Assembly: GCA_001795385.1 (NCBI GenBank)
Contig: MGOU01000026.1
Location: forward strand, 1-57,229
DNA length: 57,229 nucleotides
From: Clostridiales bacterium GWD2_32_19
GTDB lineage: Bacteria; Bacillota; Clostridia; Lachnospirales; UBA12420
Direction: 5' to 3'
Shown here: positions 45,530 to 55,961 of the stretch, piece after piece
Numbering within the stretch: position 1 is the first letter of the stretch
How the letters are laid out: each line of letters begins with the position of its first letter
The notes under the pieces: model-generated
Told to the model about the DNA's origin: nothing
Database searches by the model: none
The model's input: the letters and a program-made list of their open reading frames with translations, nothing else
Position numbers and translations under genes: made by a program

Positions 45530-48500
45530 TCAATGTCTTTTCTTAGAGCTTTTTGCAATTAAATTAAAAACATATTCAAAATTTAGTGGCTTGCTCGTGT
45601 AATCATCCATTCCCGCATTTATGCATTTCTCTTTGTCACCTTGCATTGCATTTGCTGTCATGGCAATTATTATCGTATGCTTTTTATCACCTTCAAGCTC
45701 TCTTATTTTTGCAGTTGCTTCATATCCGTCCATTATCGGCATCTGGCAATCCATAAAAACAACATCATAATCTTTTTCAAGTAATGCTCGGACTGCCTCC
45801 TCCCCGTCTTCAGCAACATCACAAGATACATTATTACGTTCCATCATTATGGCTACAAGTTTTCTGTTTATTTCGTTATCGTCTACTATTAGAACTCTTG
45901 GCTGCAGTTCTTCTAGGTGTTCTTTCGCGGTATACTTTGTAACTAGTTCAAGTTCTTCATCGTTTTTAGGTTTTAAACCAAGCACCATCGATACACAATT
46001 AAGAATATCATCTCTTCTGACTGGCTTTGAAAGATATCCTGAAAAACCATATCTTTTAACAGATGTTGCATCCCCTTTTTGTGGTGTAGAAGTCAACAAT
46101 ATGAGTTTGATATCCTTTGCAAATGGCATTGTCTTAAGTGTTGTTGCAAGCTCATATCCGTTCATACCAGGCATTCTAAAATCAACGATAGCGATATCAA
46201 TTTCATTTTCATTGTTTGAATTGTTTATAATTGTTGTAATTGCCTTTTCCGCTCTATCAGCTTCAAATACCTTGCTCCCCATTTCTTCAAGATAACTTGA
46301 TATTATTTTCCTATTGTTCTTGTTATCATCTACAATCAGAACATTAACACCATCTAATGGGACAAATACAGCATTCCTTTCTGGTTTGTCTGAAATGTCA
46401 ACTGATACAGAAAACTTAAATGCTGAGCCCTTTCCAACTTCACTTTCTATGAAGATATCTCCATCCATAAGTTTGACAAGTTCCTTAGATATGGCAAGTC
46501 CGAGCCCAGTGCCTCCAAATTTCCTTGTTGTCGAAGCATCTGCCTGTATAAAAGGCCTGAATAATTTATTACTATCTTCCTCATTAATACCTATACCTGT
46601 GTCTCTAACTTCAAAAACAAGCAATCCTTTTCCGTTCGTTTCTTTAATATAATCAACAACTACATTAATTTCCCCTTGTTCTGTAAACTTTACAGCATTA
46701 CTTATTAGATTGTTTAATACTTGCCTTAGCCTTGCAGGGTCACCTATTACTTCTTCAGGTACACTTGATTTAATTTGTGTGTACAACTCTATATTCTTTT
46801 CGGTTGCCTTCGGTATAAAAATAGATACTGTATCCTCTACCGCAGTTCTTACCTTGAAATTTATCTTTTCAATTGTAAGCTTTCCTGCTTCAATTTTAGA
46901 GAAGTCTAAAATATCATTAATAAGATATAAAAGCATTTCTGAAGCTGTCTTAGCCTCATTAATAAATTCTCTCTGTTCTTGTGACAAGCTGGTTGTCTGC
47001 AATAAATCAAGAAAACCGAGTATGCCGTTCATTGGAGTTCTAATTTCATGAGACATATTAGCAAGGAACTGACTCTTCATAACATTTGCAACTTCCGCCG
47101 CTTTCTGTGATTTTTCAAGTTCCTTTTCTGTTTGAGTACGTTCAATTGCTTTTTCTAACGAATTTGCAAAAGCACTGAGCGTTGAGAATTCAGTATCTGT
47201 CCATACTCTATCATATTTACATTCATCAAAACCTACAAATCCCCAAAATTCACTCCTAACAAATACAGGAAAAACAATTATTGATAGAATTCCTTGCTCT
47301 TCTAGTGATTCTTTATAACTACCATCTTTAAACTCTCCCACAATACCATAGAAAGGACCCCCGTTTCTAAGTGGTTTAATGATGCTCTCAATATCCACAA
47401 ATGGAATATCCTGAAGTTTAGTATTATTTATCTGCGGTCCGCTCGTCCCTGAATTCCATTCAATTTTTTGACTTGTAGTTTCACTACCACTTTCACCGTA
47501 ATTATTCTGAAAAAGATAAACTCGGTCAACCGCTGTTGCTTCGCCTATTATAGCAAAACAATTCGATATTGCAGCATTAAAGTCTAGATTGAATATTAAT
47601 TCTTTAATTGATAACGCTACAGCCGACAAAATTTTTTCTTTACGTTTCATTGCCTCTTCAGCTCTTTTTCTTTCTGAGATATTCCTAGAAATACCTATAA
47701 GTCCTGTAATCTTTCCATTTTTATCATGAAATGGAGTTTTAAGTGTTTCCATATCAACAACACTGCCATCAGCCATTTGTATTTTTTCTTCATTTATTCT
47801 CGTTTCTCCTGAATCTAACATCTCTTTATCTTTTTGTATGAAAAACCTAGCAAGATTTTTATCTTTTAAAAAATCTATATCTGTCTTTCCAATAATTTCT
47901 TCTTCCTTGAGTCCTATAAATCTTTCTGCAAAAGCCTTGTTGCATCCAAGGTATCTGCTTGTTGTATCTTTATAAAAAAACAAGTCTGGAATTGTATTAA
48001 GCAATTGCTTTAAAAAGTTCTTCTGCACTTCAATATAATTAACCATATTTACTTTCTCTGTCATGTCGCTTGAGACTGCATAAATACAATCAATGCCACC
48101 CCATTTTCCAAACCAACCTTTTGTTTGCACAGGTAAAAGACTACCATCTTTTTTCCTGAGAGGTATTGTAGATTCATTTCTAAGACCCTTGAGAATATCA
48201 TTATATGTCTCAATTGATTCTGCTCTATTCATATCTGAATATATATTCATCACATGCATTTTTATTATCTCATCTTGTGAATAACCAAGCTTTTCCGTAG
48301 CCACTTTATTTGTATGTAAAATCATACCCTCTACTGATGAAACAAACACCATATCATCTATTGTCTCAAAAAAATTACGGAAATTTAGTTCTTTTTCCTC
48401 TATTGTCTTCTGTTTTTCTATTTTAACAGTAATATCTCTTGCTGAAGCATAAATCATATCTCCATAAGGCATCGAACGCCATTCAATATATCTATAAGTG

Positions 48501-48781
48501 TCATCCTTACTTTTATATCTATTTATAAAACTTAATATCTCCTTTTGATTTTTCAAATCAGCTATTACTCTTAGCGTTGCATCTATATCATCTGGGTGAA
48601 CAAGTTCCAAAAACCTTCTTCCCTCTAGTTCCTCTGAAGTATATCCCATTATATTTTCCCATGATTTATTTAGTTTAATAAAATTCCCTTTCGTATCTAC
48701 TATACACAAAAGATCCAAGTTTATTGAAAAGAATTTCTCAAATACCACATTAGCATCACTTTGATTATTTAACTCTACCAT
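45530..48781 (-). CDS. Hybrid sensor kinase: PAS x3, GAF, HisKA, HATPase, two receivers
   Basis: The 1083-aa cytoplasmic protein has three PAS domains ([41 protein letters not shown]) and a GAF domain (about 400-560). HisKA follows ([14 protein letters not shown]), then HATPase ([31 protein letters not shown]), receiver 1 ([11 protein letters not shown]) and receiver 2 ([16 protein letters not shown]). No DNA-binding or HPt domain, so phosphate must pass to a protein elsewhere. ATG 48781 follows GGAGGAG by 6 bases. No cognate regulator is adjacent. Confidence 0.95.
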   Translation of the reverse strand: MVELNNQSDANVVFEKFFSINLDLLCIVDTKGNFIKLNKSWENIMGYTSEELEGRRFLELVHPDDIDATLRVIADLKNQKEILSFINRYKSKDDTYRYIEWRSMPYGDMIYASARDITVKIEKQKTIEEKELNFRNFFETIDDMVFVSSVEGMILHTNKVATEKLGYSQDEIIKMHVMNIYSDMNRAESIETYNDILKGLRNESTIPLRKKDGSLLPVQTKGWFGKWGGIDCIYAVSSDMTEKVNMVNYIEVQKNFLKQLLNTIPDLFFYKDTTSRYLGCNKAFAERFIGLKEEEIIGKTDIDFLKDKNLARFFIQKDKEMLDSGETRINEEKIQMADGSVVDMETLKTPFHDKNGKITGLIGISRNISERKRAEEAMKRKEKILSAVALSIKELIFNLDFNAAISNCFAIIGEATAVDRVYLFQNNYGESGSETTSQKIEWNSGTSGPQINNTKLQDIPFVDIESIIKPLRNGGPFYGIVGEFKDGSYKESLEEQGILSIIVFPVFVRSEFWGFVGFDECKYDRVWTDTEFSTLSAFANSLEKAIERTQTEKELEKSQKAAEVANVMKSQFLANMSHEIRTPMNGILGFLDLLQTTSLSQEQREFINEAKTASEMLLYLINDILDFSKIEAGKLTIEKINFKVRTAVEDTVSIFIPKATEKNIELYTQIKSSVPEEVIGDPARLRQVLNNLISNAVKFTEQGEINVVVDYIKETNGKGLLVFEVRDTGIGINEEDSNKLFRPFIQADASTTRKFGGTGLGLAISKELVKLMDGDIFIESEVGKGSAFKFSVSVDISDKPERNAVFVPLDGVNVLIVDDNKNNRKIISSYLEEMGSKVFEADRAEKAITTIINNSNNENEIDIAIVDFRMPGMNGYELATTLKTMPFAKDIKLILLTSTPQKGDATSVKRYGFSGYLSKPVRRDDILNCVSMVLGLKPKNDEELELVTKYTAKEHLEELQPRVLIVDDNEINRKLVAIMMERNNVSCDVAEDGEEAVRALLEKDYDVVFMDCQMPIMDGYEATAKIRELEGDKKHTIIIAMTANAMQGDKEKCINAGMDDYTSKPLNFEYVFNLIAKSSKKRH

Positions 48782-49029
48782 TTGGTTCTCCTCCAGTGTC
48801 ATAAGTTTTGCTTATTATAATTGAATACTTTTTCATTAGTATATTTTAAGAAGTCTTCCTATTTCTTTTTTAAATATTATATATATAATGCCCTCTATGC
48901 TTGTAGCAGTATTCCCTTTTAACTGAAAAATTTTGTAAACGCCACTTTATTTATTATAATTGTTTTAAAATTAAACCCTTATTTTCCCAATATATGTTAA
49001 GTTTTCTTTCATAATTTCCGATAAACATA

Positions 49030-49057
49030 TAAAAGGATTTTTCATATACACCGATAA
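49030..49057 (+). promoter_or_regulatory. Possible SigD (flagellar) promoter
   Basis: TAAA (49030-49033), about 16 bases, then ACCGATAA (49050-49057), near the SigD consensus TAAA-N15-GCCGATAT, 44 bases before the gene. The rest of the 48782-49100 gap is AT-rich with nothing else seen. Confidence 0.55.
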
Positions 49058-49100
49058 GGGGGAAGTTTTGCACTACCTATACACCCAAGGAGGGATTACT

Positions 49101-49682
49101 ATGAATAGTATTACGAATTTAAATGTTAGCAATTATAACTCTGATAGTGAAGTGAGAAAGGTAAATAGCATTAAAGAAAAATCAAGCGTTAGTATAGACA
49201 CATTAGAAACTGCTGCAATTTATACTCGTTCAAAAGAAAAAGAACCTAGTGAAGAAATGAAAATTGCCAAAAAAATGAAAGATGATCTTGAGCAAAATAT
49301 GCTCAGAGTACTCAAGGAATCAGTTTTATCTTCAGTTTTAAAACAAGGAGCAGGTATAAAAGGTATCCTTGAAAAACTTCTAAAAGGTGAAAAAGTCGAG
49401 GGAATTTACGACAAAATAACTGCGGAAGATATTGCTGAAGCCAAAATTAATATAGCTGCTGATGGCTACTGGAGTGCAGAATCAACATCAAGCAGATTAG
49501 TTAATTTCGCTAAAGCAGTGTCAAACAGTGATCCATCTAAAGGTGAAATGCTTAAAGATGCTATTATACAAGGTTTTGATATGGCTAAAGAAATTTGGGG
49601 CGAAGAACTGCCAGAAATATGTAACCAAACACGCGAATTAACAATGCAAAAAATGGACGATTGGATGAATGAAAATCACTAA
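49101..49682 (+). CDS. DUF5610-like hypothetical protein
   Basis: The 193-aa soluble protein has a disordered, Ser-rich N-terminus, a charged helical middle (MKDDLEQNMLRVLKES) and a C-terminal domain with DGYWSAESTSSRLVNFAKAV, GFDMAKEIWGEELPEI and MQKMDDWM. This resembles DUF5610-type domains, often found in motile bacteria. The SigD-like promoter suggests a flagellar regulon member. ATG 49101 has GGAGGG 6 bases upstream; an upstream ATG at 49068 lacks one. Confidence 0.65.
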   Translation: MNSITNLNVSNYNSDSEVRKVNSIKEKSSVSIDTLETAAIYTRSKEKEPSEEMKIAKKMKDDLEQNMLRVLKESVLSSVLKQGAGIKGILEKLLKGEKVEGIYDKITAEDIAEAKINIAADGYWSAESTSSRLVNFAKAVSNSDPSKGEMLKDAIIQGFDMAKEIWGEELPEICNQTRELTMQKMDDWMNENH

Positions 49683-49726
49683 GCTAATATTATTGTTGGT
49701 TTGATCTCCAACTCGTCAAATCATAT

Positions 49727-49767
49727 AAAATAGGATGTTCAGCAATATGAACACCCTATTTTTTTTA
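49727..49767 (+). terminator. Terminator of the 49101 gene
   Basis: 15-bp arms AAAATAGG.TGTTCA/TGAACA.CCTATTTT (one mismatch) plus eight T. Confidence 0.9.
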
Positions 49768-49877
49768 CTCTAAAGCCGATCTAAACTTTCCCATATAAAT
49801 ATATCCTTAATCGTATATAATACGCTCAACTGCCTTTCCTCATTACTGAACCTGCTACACATAAAGCTGCAACCCAA

Positions 49878-49905
49878 AAAATACTTTCCAATTGGAAAGT
49901 ATTTT
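49878..49905 (-). terminator. Terminator of the RND operon
   Basis: Perfect 28-base palindrome AAAATACTTTCCAA/TTGGAAAGTATTTT, 7 bases beyond the adaptor stop. Confidence 0.75.
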
Positions 49906-49912
49906 CATCATG

Positions 49913-51145
49913 TTATTCTTTTACTACTACTTTTTGACCATCTATCAGTGCATCATATCCTACACTCACTACTTTTTCGCTTCCTGTAAGTCCTGAAAGT
50001 ACTTCTATGTAATCATCCGAGCTATATCCTGTCTCTATTTTTTGCTTCTTAGCTATATTTTTATCCACTATAAATACATAGCTTATTTCCCCTTCTTTAA
50101 ATACTATTTCTTTAGGTATCGCAAGTGAATCTTTGTGTTCATCTATCGCTATCTCTAGTTGTGCAAACATGCCTGCTTTTAGTTTTTTATCGGTATTTGG
50201 TATTATTATTTTTACAGGATATGTTTTTGACATTTCGTTTATTGATGGACTTACATTTGCTACTGTACCAAGAACTACTTCACCATTTAAGGCATCTATC
50301 TTTACTCTTACTTTTTGTCCTGCAGTTATTTTTGCTATATCTACTTCTGATATGCCCGCATCAGCGTACATTTCATCCACATTTATTATTTGCAATATTG
50401 GTGTTCCTGGATTTACATTTTCACCTACTGCTGTATTTTTCATACTTATAAATCCTGATATAGGTGCTACTATGTTAGTGTAATTTAGGTTTTCAGTAGC
50501 CATATCATATCCATTTTTTGCTACCTCTACGCCTATTTGAGCACTTTTTTGGTTATATCCGTTTCCTCTTATTGCTTGCTTTAAAGCATCGCTTGCAGTA
50601 TTTAATCCTTGCTTAGCAAGGTTATATCCCGTTTCAAGTGAATCAAAATCAGATTTTGCTATGGCCCCTTGTTCATACAGCTTTTTCATACTTTGATAAT
50701 TTTTCTCAACATTATCAAAGTTTGTTTGAGCTGATTTTTGTACTGCTTCCGCCATTTGTACATCTTGTGATTTCATTGTTTCGTCGCTAAATTTTGTCAT
50801 TCTGTCGAGCCCTTGCTGAGCGCTCTCAAATCCTGCTTTTGCTGAACTGTATTGACTTTTGTAAATTGTATCGTCTATTTTTGCAATTAGCTGACCCTTG
50901 ACTACCTTTTGCCCTAACTCAACATTTATCACTTTCATAGTTCCTGCAACTTTTGAAGTTACACTTACATCTTCCTTTGGATTTATCTTACCTGAAACAG
51001 TTATTGTACTATCAAAATCATTAACTTGAATATCTGTTACTTTAACATATCCTACCTTTTCTTCTACTACATTTTCTGCAGCTTTCGATGCGCATCCTGT
51101 AAGGAGTATGCTTGAAATCAGCAAAGCTATTATTTTAGTTTTCAT
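49913..51145 (-). CDS. RND efflux adaptor (membrane fusion lipoprotein)
   Basis: The 410-aa protein has a lipobox (LLTGC), so it is anchored by lipid on the outer face. Lipoyl half-motif (VTSKVAGTMKVINVELGQKV), long coiled-coil hairpin (about 115-200, SAKAGFESAQQGLDRM), barrel domain (VAPISGFISMK, VGENVNPGTPI) and membrane-proximal domain are in order. It couples to the RND pump whose gene overlaps its start by 11 bases. With no outer membrane expected, export probably ends at the wall. Confidence 0.93.
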   Translation of the reverse strand: MKTKIIALLISSILLTGCASKAAENVVEEKVGYVKVTDIQVNDFDSTITVSGKINPKEDVSVTSKVAGTMKVINVELGQKVVKGQLIAKIDDTIYKSQYSSAKAGFESAQQGLDRMTKFSDETMKSQDVQMAEAVQKSAQTNFDNVEKNYQSMKKLYEQGAIAKSDFDSLETGYNLAKQGLNTASDALKQAIRGNGYNQKSAQIGVEVAKNGYDMATENLNYTNIVAPISGFISMKNTAVGENVNPGTPILQIINVDEMYADAGISEVDIAKITAGQKVRVKIDALNGEVVLGTVANVSPSINEMSKTYPVKIIIPNTDKKLKAGMFAQLEIAIDEHKDSLAIPKEIVFKEGEISYVFIVDKNIAKKQKIETGYSSDDYIEVLSGLTGSEKVVSVGYDALIDGQKVVVKE

Positions 51146-54100
51146 TTAACCTGCCTCCTTTAACCTTTTTACTTTTTTTGTCAAACATTATATATACAAT
51201 TGGCACTACAACCAAAGTAAGCATAGTTGATACCAAAAGTCCAAATATAATCGTATATCCAAGTGGTGCAAAGAAGTCTGCCTTGAGCGTCATCGGTATT
51301 ATACCTCCGACTGCTGTTATAGTTGTCGCAAGCACAGGTATAAATCTTGCCTTGCCTGTTCTAATTACAGCTTCCTCTCTTTCTATTCCACCATCTCGTA
51401 GATAGTTTATGTAGTCTATCAGTATGATACCATTCTTCACTACTATACCGATAAGCGCTACAACTCCTATGAATGCAACAAAATTGAATGTGCATCCCAT
51501 TAACGCTAGTCCAGGCATAACCCCAATCATTGCAAGTGGAACTGATACTAGAATAATTGCTGGTTGTGAGAATGAATTAAACTGTATAACCAGTACTGCA
51601 AAAATGATAAGTATAGCAACTATCATGTTTACGAACATATCTGTAAATGTATTTTGAAGTTCCTCTGTCTCACCGCCATATATGACTTCAACATCAGTTG
51701 GAACACCCTTTTTTATTATTTTGTCTTTAATTACTTGCGTTAATTCAAGTGCATTTACATCTTTCGTTACACCAGATGAAACTACAGCAATTTTCTTCAA
51801 ATTTTTATGATTTATCGCACTATAGCTTTTGCCTGGTATAATTTCGACCACTTGGTTTAGGGGAATTTGACTTCCTGCATATGACTTGAATGTTATTTTG
51901 TTTAGGTCTTCGACCCTACTTAAGTCTGCAGCAATCGGTTTAACTATAACATTAATCTCTTCTTTGTCTTTTTTAAATGTAGTTGCTTTAAGACCATTTA
52001 CTACATTCCTAACTTCCATGGCAATCATTGCACTGTTAAGCCCATATGCCGCCGCCTTTTCTTTGTTTATTTTTATTTGTATTTCTGGATCCCCTTCTTG
52101 CATCGTATTGTCTATGTTTTGTACTTCTTTCATGTTACTTAATATTTCTTCTGTACTGTCTGCTATTTGCTTCAAACTATCTAAATCATCTGATACAAAT
52201 TGTATGTATATTGGATTGCTAGATGGCGGTCCGCTCTGCGTCTCGCTTACGGTTATTTTAGCACCAGGAATTTCTTTAACGATTGCTCTCACTTCTTCCG
52301 CTATCTGCATACTTGATTTTTTTCTATCCTTTTTTTCTACCAAATCAACAGATATTGCAGCTATATTAGGCGTAGCTGCCGAGCTTCCAGTATCAAACTC
52401 CTTAGTTGTGTCAATCCCAGTAATACCTATATTTGAGACAAAATCTTTGATTTCCGGTATCTTAAATAATTCTTTTTCTATGTCCTCTACTACTTTCTTT
52501 GTTGTTTCTATATTAGTACCCTTTTGCGCTTCTACATTTACAGAGAATTTAGTGTAATCATCTGGTGTAAACATCTCTATCTTAAGTATTCCCAAAGGTA
52601 TCAAAGACATACTCAGAGTAAATGCAACTACTGCTACAAATATAGTGTTCCATCTACGTTTTCTACTAGATATAATCCAACTAAGAATACGCCCATATCC
52701 TGCGATCATAGCAGATTCTCCATCTTCATTGTTTTTTGCAACATATAATTTATAATACATAAGTCCACCAAACAAAGCTGCAGATAGCCAAGAAAATAAT
52801 GTTGGGTTAAATCCAGGTCTCTCGGTGTCCATAAAAGCATATATTGAAAGTACTACAACAAGTGCAATTCCAAGGACCTTACTTGCATTTTTGCCAATAA
52901 ATTTAGCTTTTTTATTTACCTCTTCTTGCTTTTGTTTATCTCCTTTTAGAAATATTGCTGAAAGCGCAGGTGTTGTAGTTATCGCTACAAAGAACGAAGC
53001 TGACAATGCATAAATAACTGTAAGTGGTATACCTTTTATGTACTCTCCCATAATACCAGATGTAAGCATAAGTGGGAAAAATGAACCTAATGTTGTTATT
53101 GTAGATGAAAAAACTGCTGGTGCAATCTGGTTCGTACCAGCTTTTGCTGCTGTATCTGAGTCCACTCCCAGGTGCTTTAACCTATCTATATTTTGCATTA
53201 TTACTATACCATCATCAACTACCATTCCGACCGCAAGTATCAGTGAAAATAATGTTATTGTATTTAGCGTCATATCCGTGATTTTCATTAAACCAAACGT
53301 TAGTAGTAGTGTGAGTGGGATAACCATTGCTACGATTAAAGACTCTGAAAGTTGTATAAATATAAATAGTACGATTACTACTATGATTAGACCCGCCCCT
53401 GCGTCATGAATAACACTTGATAACTGGTCGTCCACATACTTGGCCATATCTCCAGTAATCTCAACCTTAAGATTGTCAGGATAGAATTTCCCTTTTCCCT
53501 CTGCTACAACTTTTTTTATCTCTTTAGTAACATTGATTATATCTGCCGTATCTTTTTTCTTTATCGCTATGGCGATAGTATTCTCAACATTTTTAGCTCC
53601 ACTTGGAACATTTTTATATAATCTTGAGTACGCATCAAGTTCACTATAACCATCTTCGACCACTGCAATATCTCTTAGATATAAGGGACTATTTTCAACA
53701 TATTTTATAATAATAGTTTCAAATTCTTTGGGATCTTCAATTTTAGCTACCGTACGAATATTGTAGTTTTTCTTATCTAGCTCTATATTTCCTCCTGGAA
53801 AATTGATATCAGACGAAGTAATAGCATTTTTTATATCTTGAAGAGATATCCCGTAAATAGCTAGCTTTTCTGGGTTAACTTTAATTTTAATCTCACGATC
53901 AAGTCCGCCTATTATCATTACATCAGAGGTTCCATGTATTTTTTCTATCTCTTTTTTAATATCTTTTGCTATATTTCTAAGCTGAATAAAATCATATTCT
54001 CCACCAATATTGTATACAAGTATCGGAGAATTATTTGTCTTTATGCTAGAAACCATAGGTGCAATTGTTCCTTCTGGCAGCTCAGACTGCACAGATGAAA

Positions 54101-54506
54101 CCTTTTCTTGCATTTTTTGTACCATGTCATCTATATTTATGCCTGTTTCAAACTCAACCATAACAGAAGAATAACCAAACCCTGAGTTTGATGTTATATT
54201 CTTTACATGCTCAAGTTCATCAAGCTTGGCTTCTATCTTATCTGTAACAAGTGTCTCAACTTCTTTCGGAGCTGCTCCATTGTATATAGTCGTTACCATA
54301 CCATATGGCAACACAACCTCTGGACTAAGTTCTCTTGATAAATTACTAAAAGAATTCACTCCCCAGAATAAAGTGATAATTATTAGAAATATTGTAATCT
54401 TTGTATTCTTTATGAAAAAACTTGCTGTTTTTCCAAATATGTTCATAGGCTGCGTTAGCTCAGGAATATTTCCCTTTTGATTATTATGTACATTTTTTTT
54501 GTCCAC
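51135..54506 (-). CDS. RND efflux pump, HAE1/SwrC-like permease
   Basis: The 1123-aa protein has two six-helix repeats, each with a large loop. It carries the proton-relay Asp pair in AVGMVVDDGIVIMQNIDR and a Lys in IGIVVKNGIILIDYINYL (equivalents of AcrB D407/D408 and K940). The porter domains hold NGAAPKEVETLVTDKIE. An extra cytoplasmic/helical insertion (about 520-600) occurs mid-protein. In Firmicutes such pumps (SwrC/YerP) export surfactants, acriflavine or other lipophilic compounds. GTG start behind GGAGGG. No adjacent regulator. Confidence 0.93.
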   Translation of the reverse strand: MDKKNVHNNQKGNIPELTQPMNIFGKTASFFIKNTKITIFLIIITLFWGVNSFSNLSRELSPEVVLPYGMVTTIYNGAAPKEVETLVTDKIEAKLDELEHVKNITSNSGFGYSSVMVEFETGINIDDMVQKMQEKVSSVQSELPEGTIAPMVSSIKTNNSPILVYNIGGEYDFIQLRNIAKDIKKEIEKIHGTSDVMIIGGLDREIKIKVNPEKLAIYGISLQDIKNAITSSDINFPGGNIELDKKNYNIRTVAKIEDPKEFETIIIKYVENSPLYLRDIAVVEDGYSELDAYSRLYKNVPSGAKNVENTIAIAIKKKDTADIINVTKEIKKVVAEGKGKFYPDNLKVEITGDMAKYVDDQLSSVIHDAGAGLIIVVIVLFIFIQLSESLIVAMVIPLTLLLTFGLMKITDMTLNTITLFSLILAVGMVVDDGIVIMQNIDRLKHLGVDSDTAAKAGTNQIAPAVFSSTITTLGSFFPLMLTSGIMGEYIKGIPLTVIYALSASFFVAITTTPALSAIFLKGDKQKQEEVNKKAKFIGKNASKVLGIALVVVLSIYAFMDTERPGFNPTLFSWLSAALFGGLMYYKLYVAKNNEDGESAMIAGYGRILSWIISSRKRRWNTIFVAVVAFTLSMSLIPLGILKIEMFTPDDYTKFSVNVEAQKGTNIETTKKVVEDIEKELFKIPEIKDFVSNIGITGIDTTKEFDTGSSAATPNIAAISVDLVEKKDRKKSSMQIAEEVRAIVKEIPGAKITVSETQSGPPSSNPIYIQFVSDDLDSLKQIADSTEEILSNMKEVQNIDNTMQEGDPEIQIKINKEKAAAYGLNSAMIAMEVRNVVNGLKATTFKKDKEEINVIVKPIAADLSRVEDLNKITFKSYAGSQIPLNQVVEIIPGKSYSAINHKNLKKIAVVSSGVTKDVNALELTQVIKDKIIKKGVPTDVEVIYGGETEELQNTFTDMFVNMIVAILIIFAVLVIQFNSFSQPAIILVSVPLAMIGVMPGLALMGCTFNFVAFIGVVALIGIVVKNGIILIDYINYLRDGGIEREEAVIRTGKARFIPVLATTITAVGGIIPMTLKADFFAPLGYTIIFGLLVSTMLTLVVVPIVYIMFDKKSKKVKGGRLNEN

Positions 54507-54613
54507 TATTATCCCTCCGATTTCTCCCGGTAGTGTAAAATATTTATAATACTAAATACTACACTATCCCTTTATATTCAATATATTTTATCAGTATTAT
54601 CTTCCCCCTCCCT

Positions 54614-54930
54614 GTCATTGCGAGGAGGTTTTTCGACATGGCAATCTCATTTTTAAAACTATTTTTCAAAATAATTCTTATAATATAAATAACTTATTAT
54701 ATTTAATGAATCTCACCGTGGCAAGACGACGGGGTATCATGTTGTCATTGCGAGCGTTTTTTGCGAAGCAATCTCATCTTTCAAAAACGAGATTGCTTCG
54801 TCGAAAGAACCTCCTCGCAATGACAAGAACGCAGCAAGCCGACGGGGAATTAAACCCAAAGAGATTAAAAAAATGAGATTGCTTCGTCACAAAAAGCGTT
54901 TTCTCGCAAAGATATTCTGCGAGGCAGTTC
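54614..54930. repeat. Compound repeat: copy B of the 164-bp element plus two partial units
   Basis: 54706-54869 is 157/164 identical to 8454-8617. It is flanked by two shorter related pieces: GTCATTGCGAGGAGG with GCAATCTCATTTTT (54614-54656) on the left, and ATGAGATTGCTTCGTCAC with TTCTCGCAAAGAT (54873-54915) on the right. This fills the 430-base gap before 54939. Confidence 0.85.
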
Positions 54931-54938
54931 CTTTTTTA

Positions 54939-55961
54939 TTACAATATCTCTGAATTTTTCATTGGTTTTTCTGGTGCTAATGCAGAAATTATTCCACCTA
55001 CTATAATATTCATATATAAAGTGACAAATCTCCATAAAAATATTGCTGGAAGTATCTTACCTTGTGCAAAAAACATATTAAACAACATAAAAAAACTTCC
55101 CTCTGCCCCACCAACGCCACCAGGTAGAGGCACAGCTGAAATTATCATCGTAACAAATGCACTTGCAACAAATATGTTTATGAGGGATTCCCCAGACAAA
55201 CCAAAACTTCTATAAATAAAGTATGCAATCATAAAAAACGAGGTTAATTGAATAAAGGTGAGTACTCCAGTACTTATCAATATTTTTACATTTGATTTTA
55301 TATTATTAGAATGTTCTTTAAAATATTCTAGTTCCTTTTCAACTTTTTTCTCTAATTTATCGGGATACGAACATATTTTAAATTTTGAACATGTCTTCAA
55401 AGCAAAATGAATCATATTTCTAGTCATTTCTGTATAATTTACAAATAAGTATAACAAAACTATAACAAAAAAGTTAACAGAAAACCCTATTATTGCTAAA
55501 TATACAAACTTGTCAACACGATCTGCAAAATATGCAAGTTTCCATATTATAAGTATAAAAGAATATAATACTAATGTTACTTGATGAACAATAAATTTCA
55601 TAACTAACATAGAGCCTGCCTCGCCTGAGCTAACTCCATCTTGTGTTAGAGCATAAAACTGTATTGGCTGACCGCCACTTGAAAATGGAGTTATAGCATT
55701 AAAAAACTGCCCAATCATTGACACTCTAAATACTGCTCCAAAGGTATAATTCTTATATTTTTGCCTTACAAAAATATTAAGTATTACTGCCTCTAGTAAC
55801 CAATATATAAACATCATAGATACTGCACCTAAGAACCAATAAATATTAATTTTTTGTATATTTTCTAAAAAAATACCAACACCATCAGTAAATAATATAA
55901 TAACAAAAAATATTATCGCTGTTGATATAAGTATAATCGCACTAAACCACTTTTTTTTCAT
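54939..55961 (-). CDS. YbhN/LPG-synthase-TM family flippase-like membrane protein
   Basis: The 340-aa protein has about eight membrane helices and the family marks TPFSSGGQPIQFYAL, SVxMIGQFFN-type VSMIGQFFNAI and PLPGGVGGAEGSF. The family includes the membrane domain of MprF and predicted lipid flippases. The gene is overlapped by 20 bases by the GT4 gene upstream, so it may translocate the glycolipid made by that enzyme (inference). Confidence 0.85.
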   Translation of the reverse strand: MKKKWFSAIILISTAIIFFVIILFTDGVGIFLENIQKINIYWFLGAVSMMFIYWLLEAVILNIFVRQKYKNYTFGAVFRVSMIGQFFNAITPFSSGGQPIQFYALTQDGVSSGEAGSMLVMKFIVHQVTLVLYSFILIIWKLAYFADRVDKFVYLAIIGFSVNFFVIVLLYLFVNYTEMTRNMIHFALKTCSKFKICSYPDKLEKKVEKELEYFKEHSNNIKSNVKILISTGVLTFIQLTSFFMIAYFIYRSFGLSGESLINIFVASAFVTMIISAVPLPGGVGGAEGSFFMLFNMFFAQGKILPAIFLWRFVTLYMNIIVGGIISALAPEKPMKNSEIL

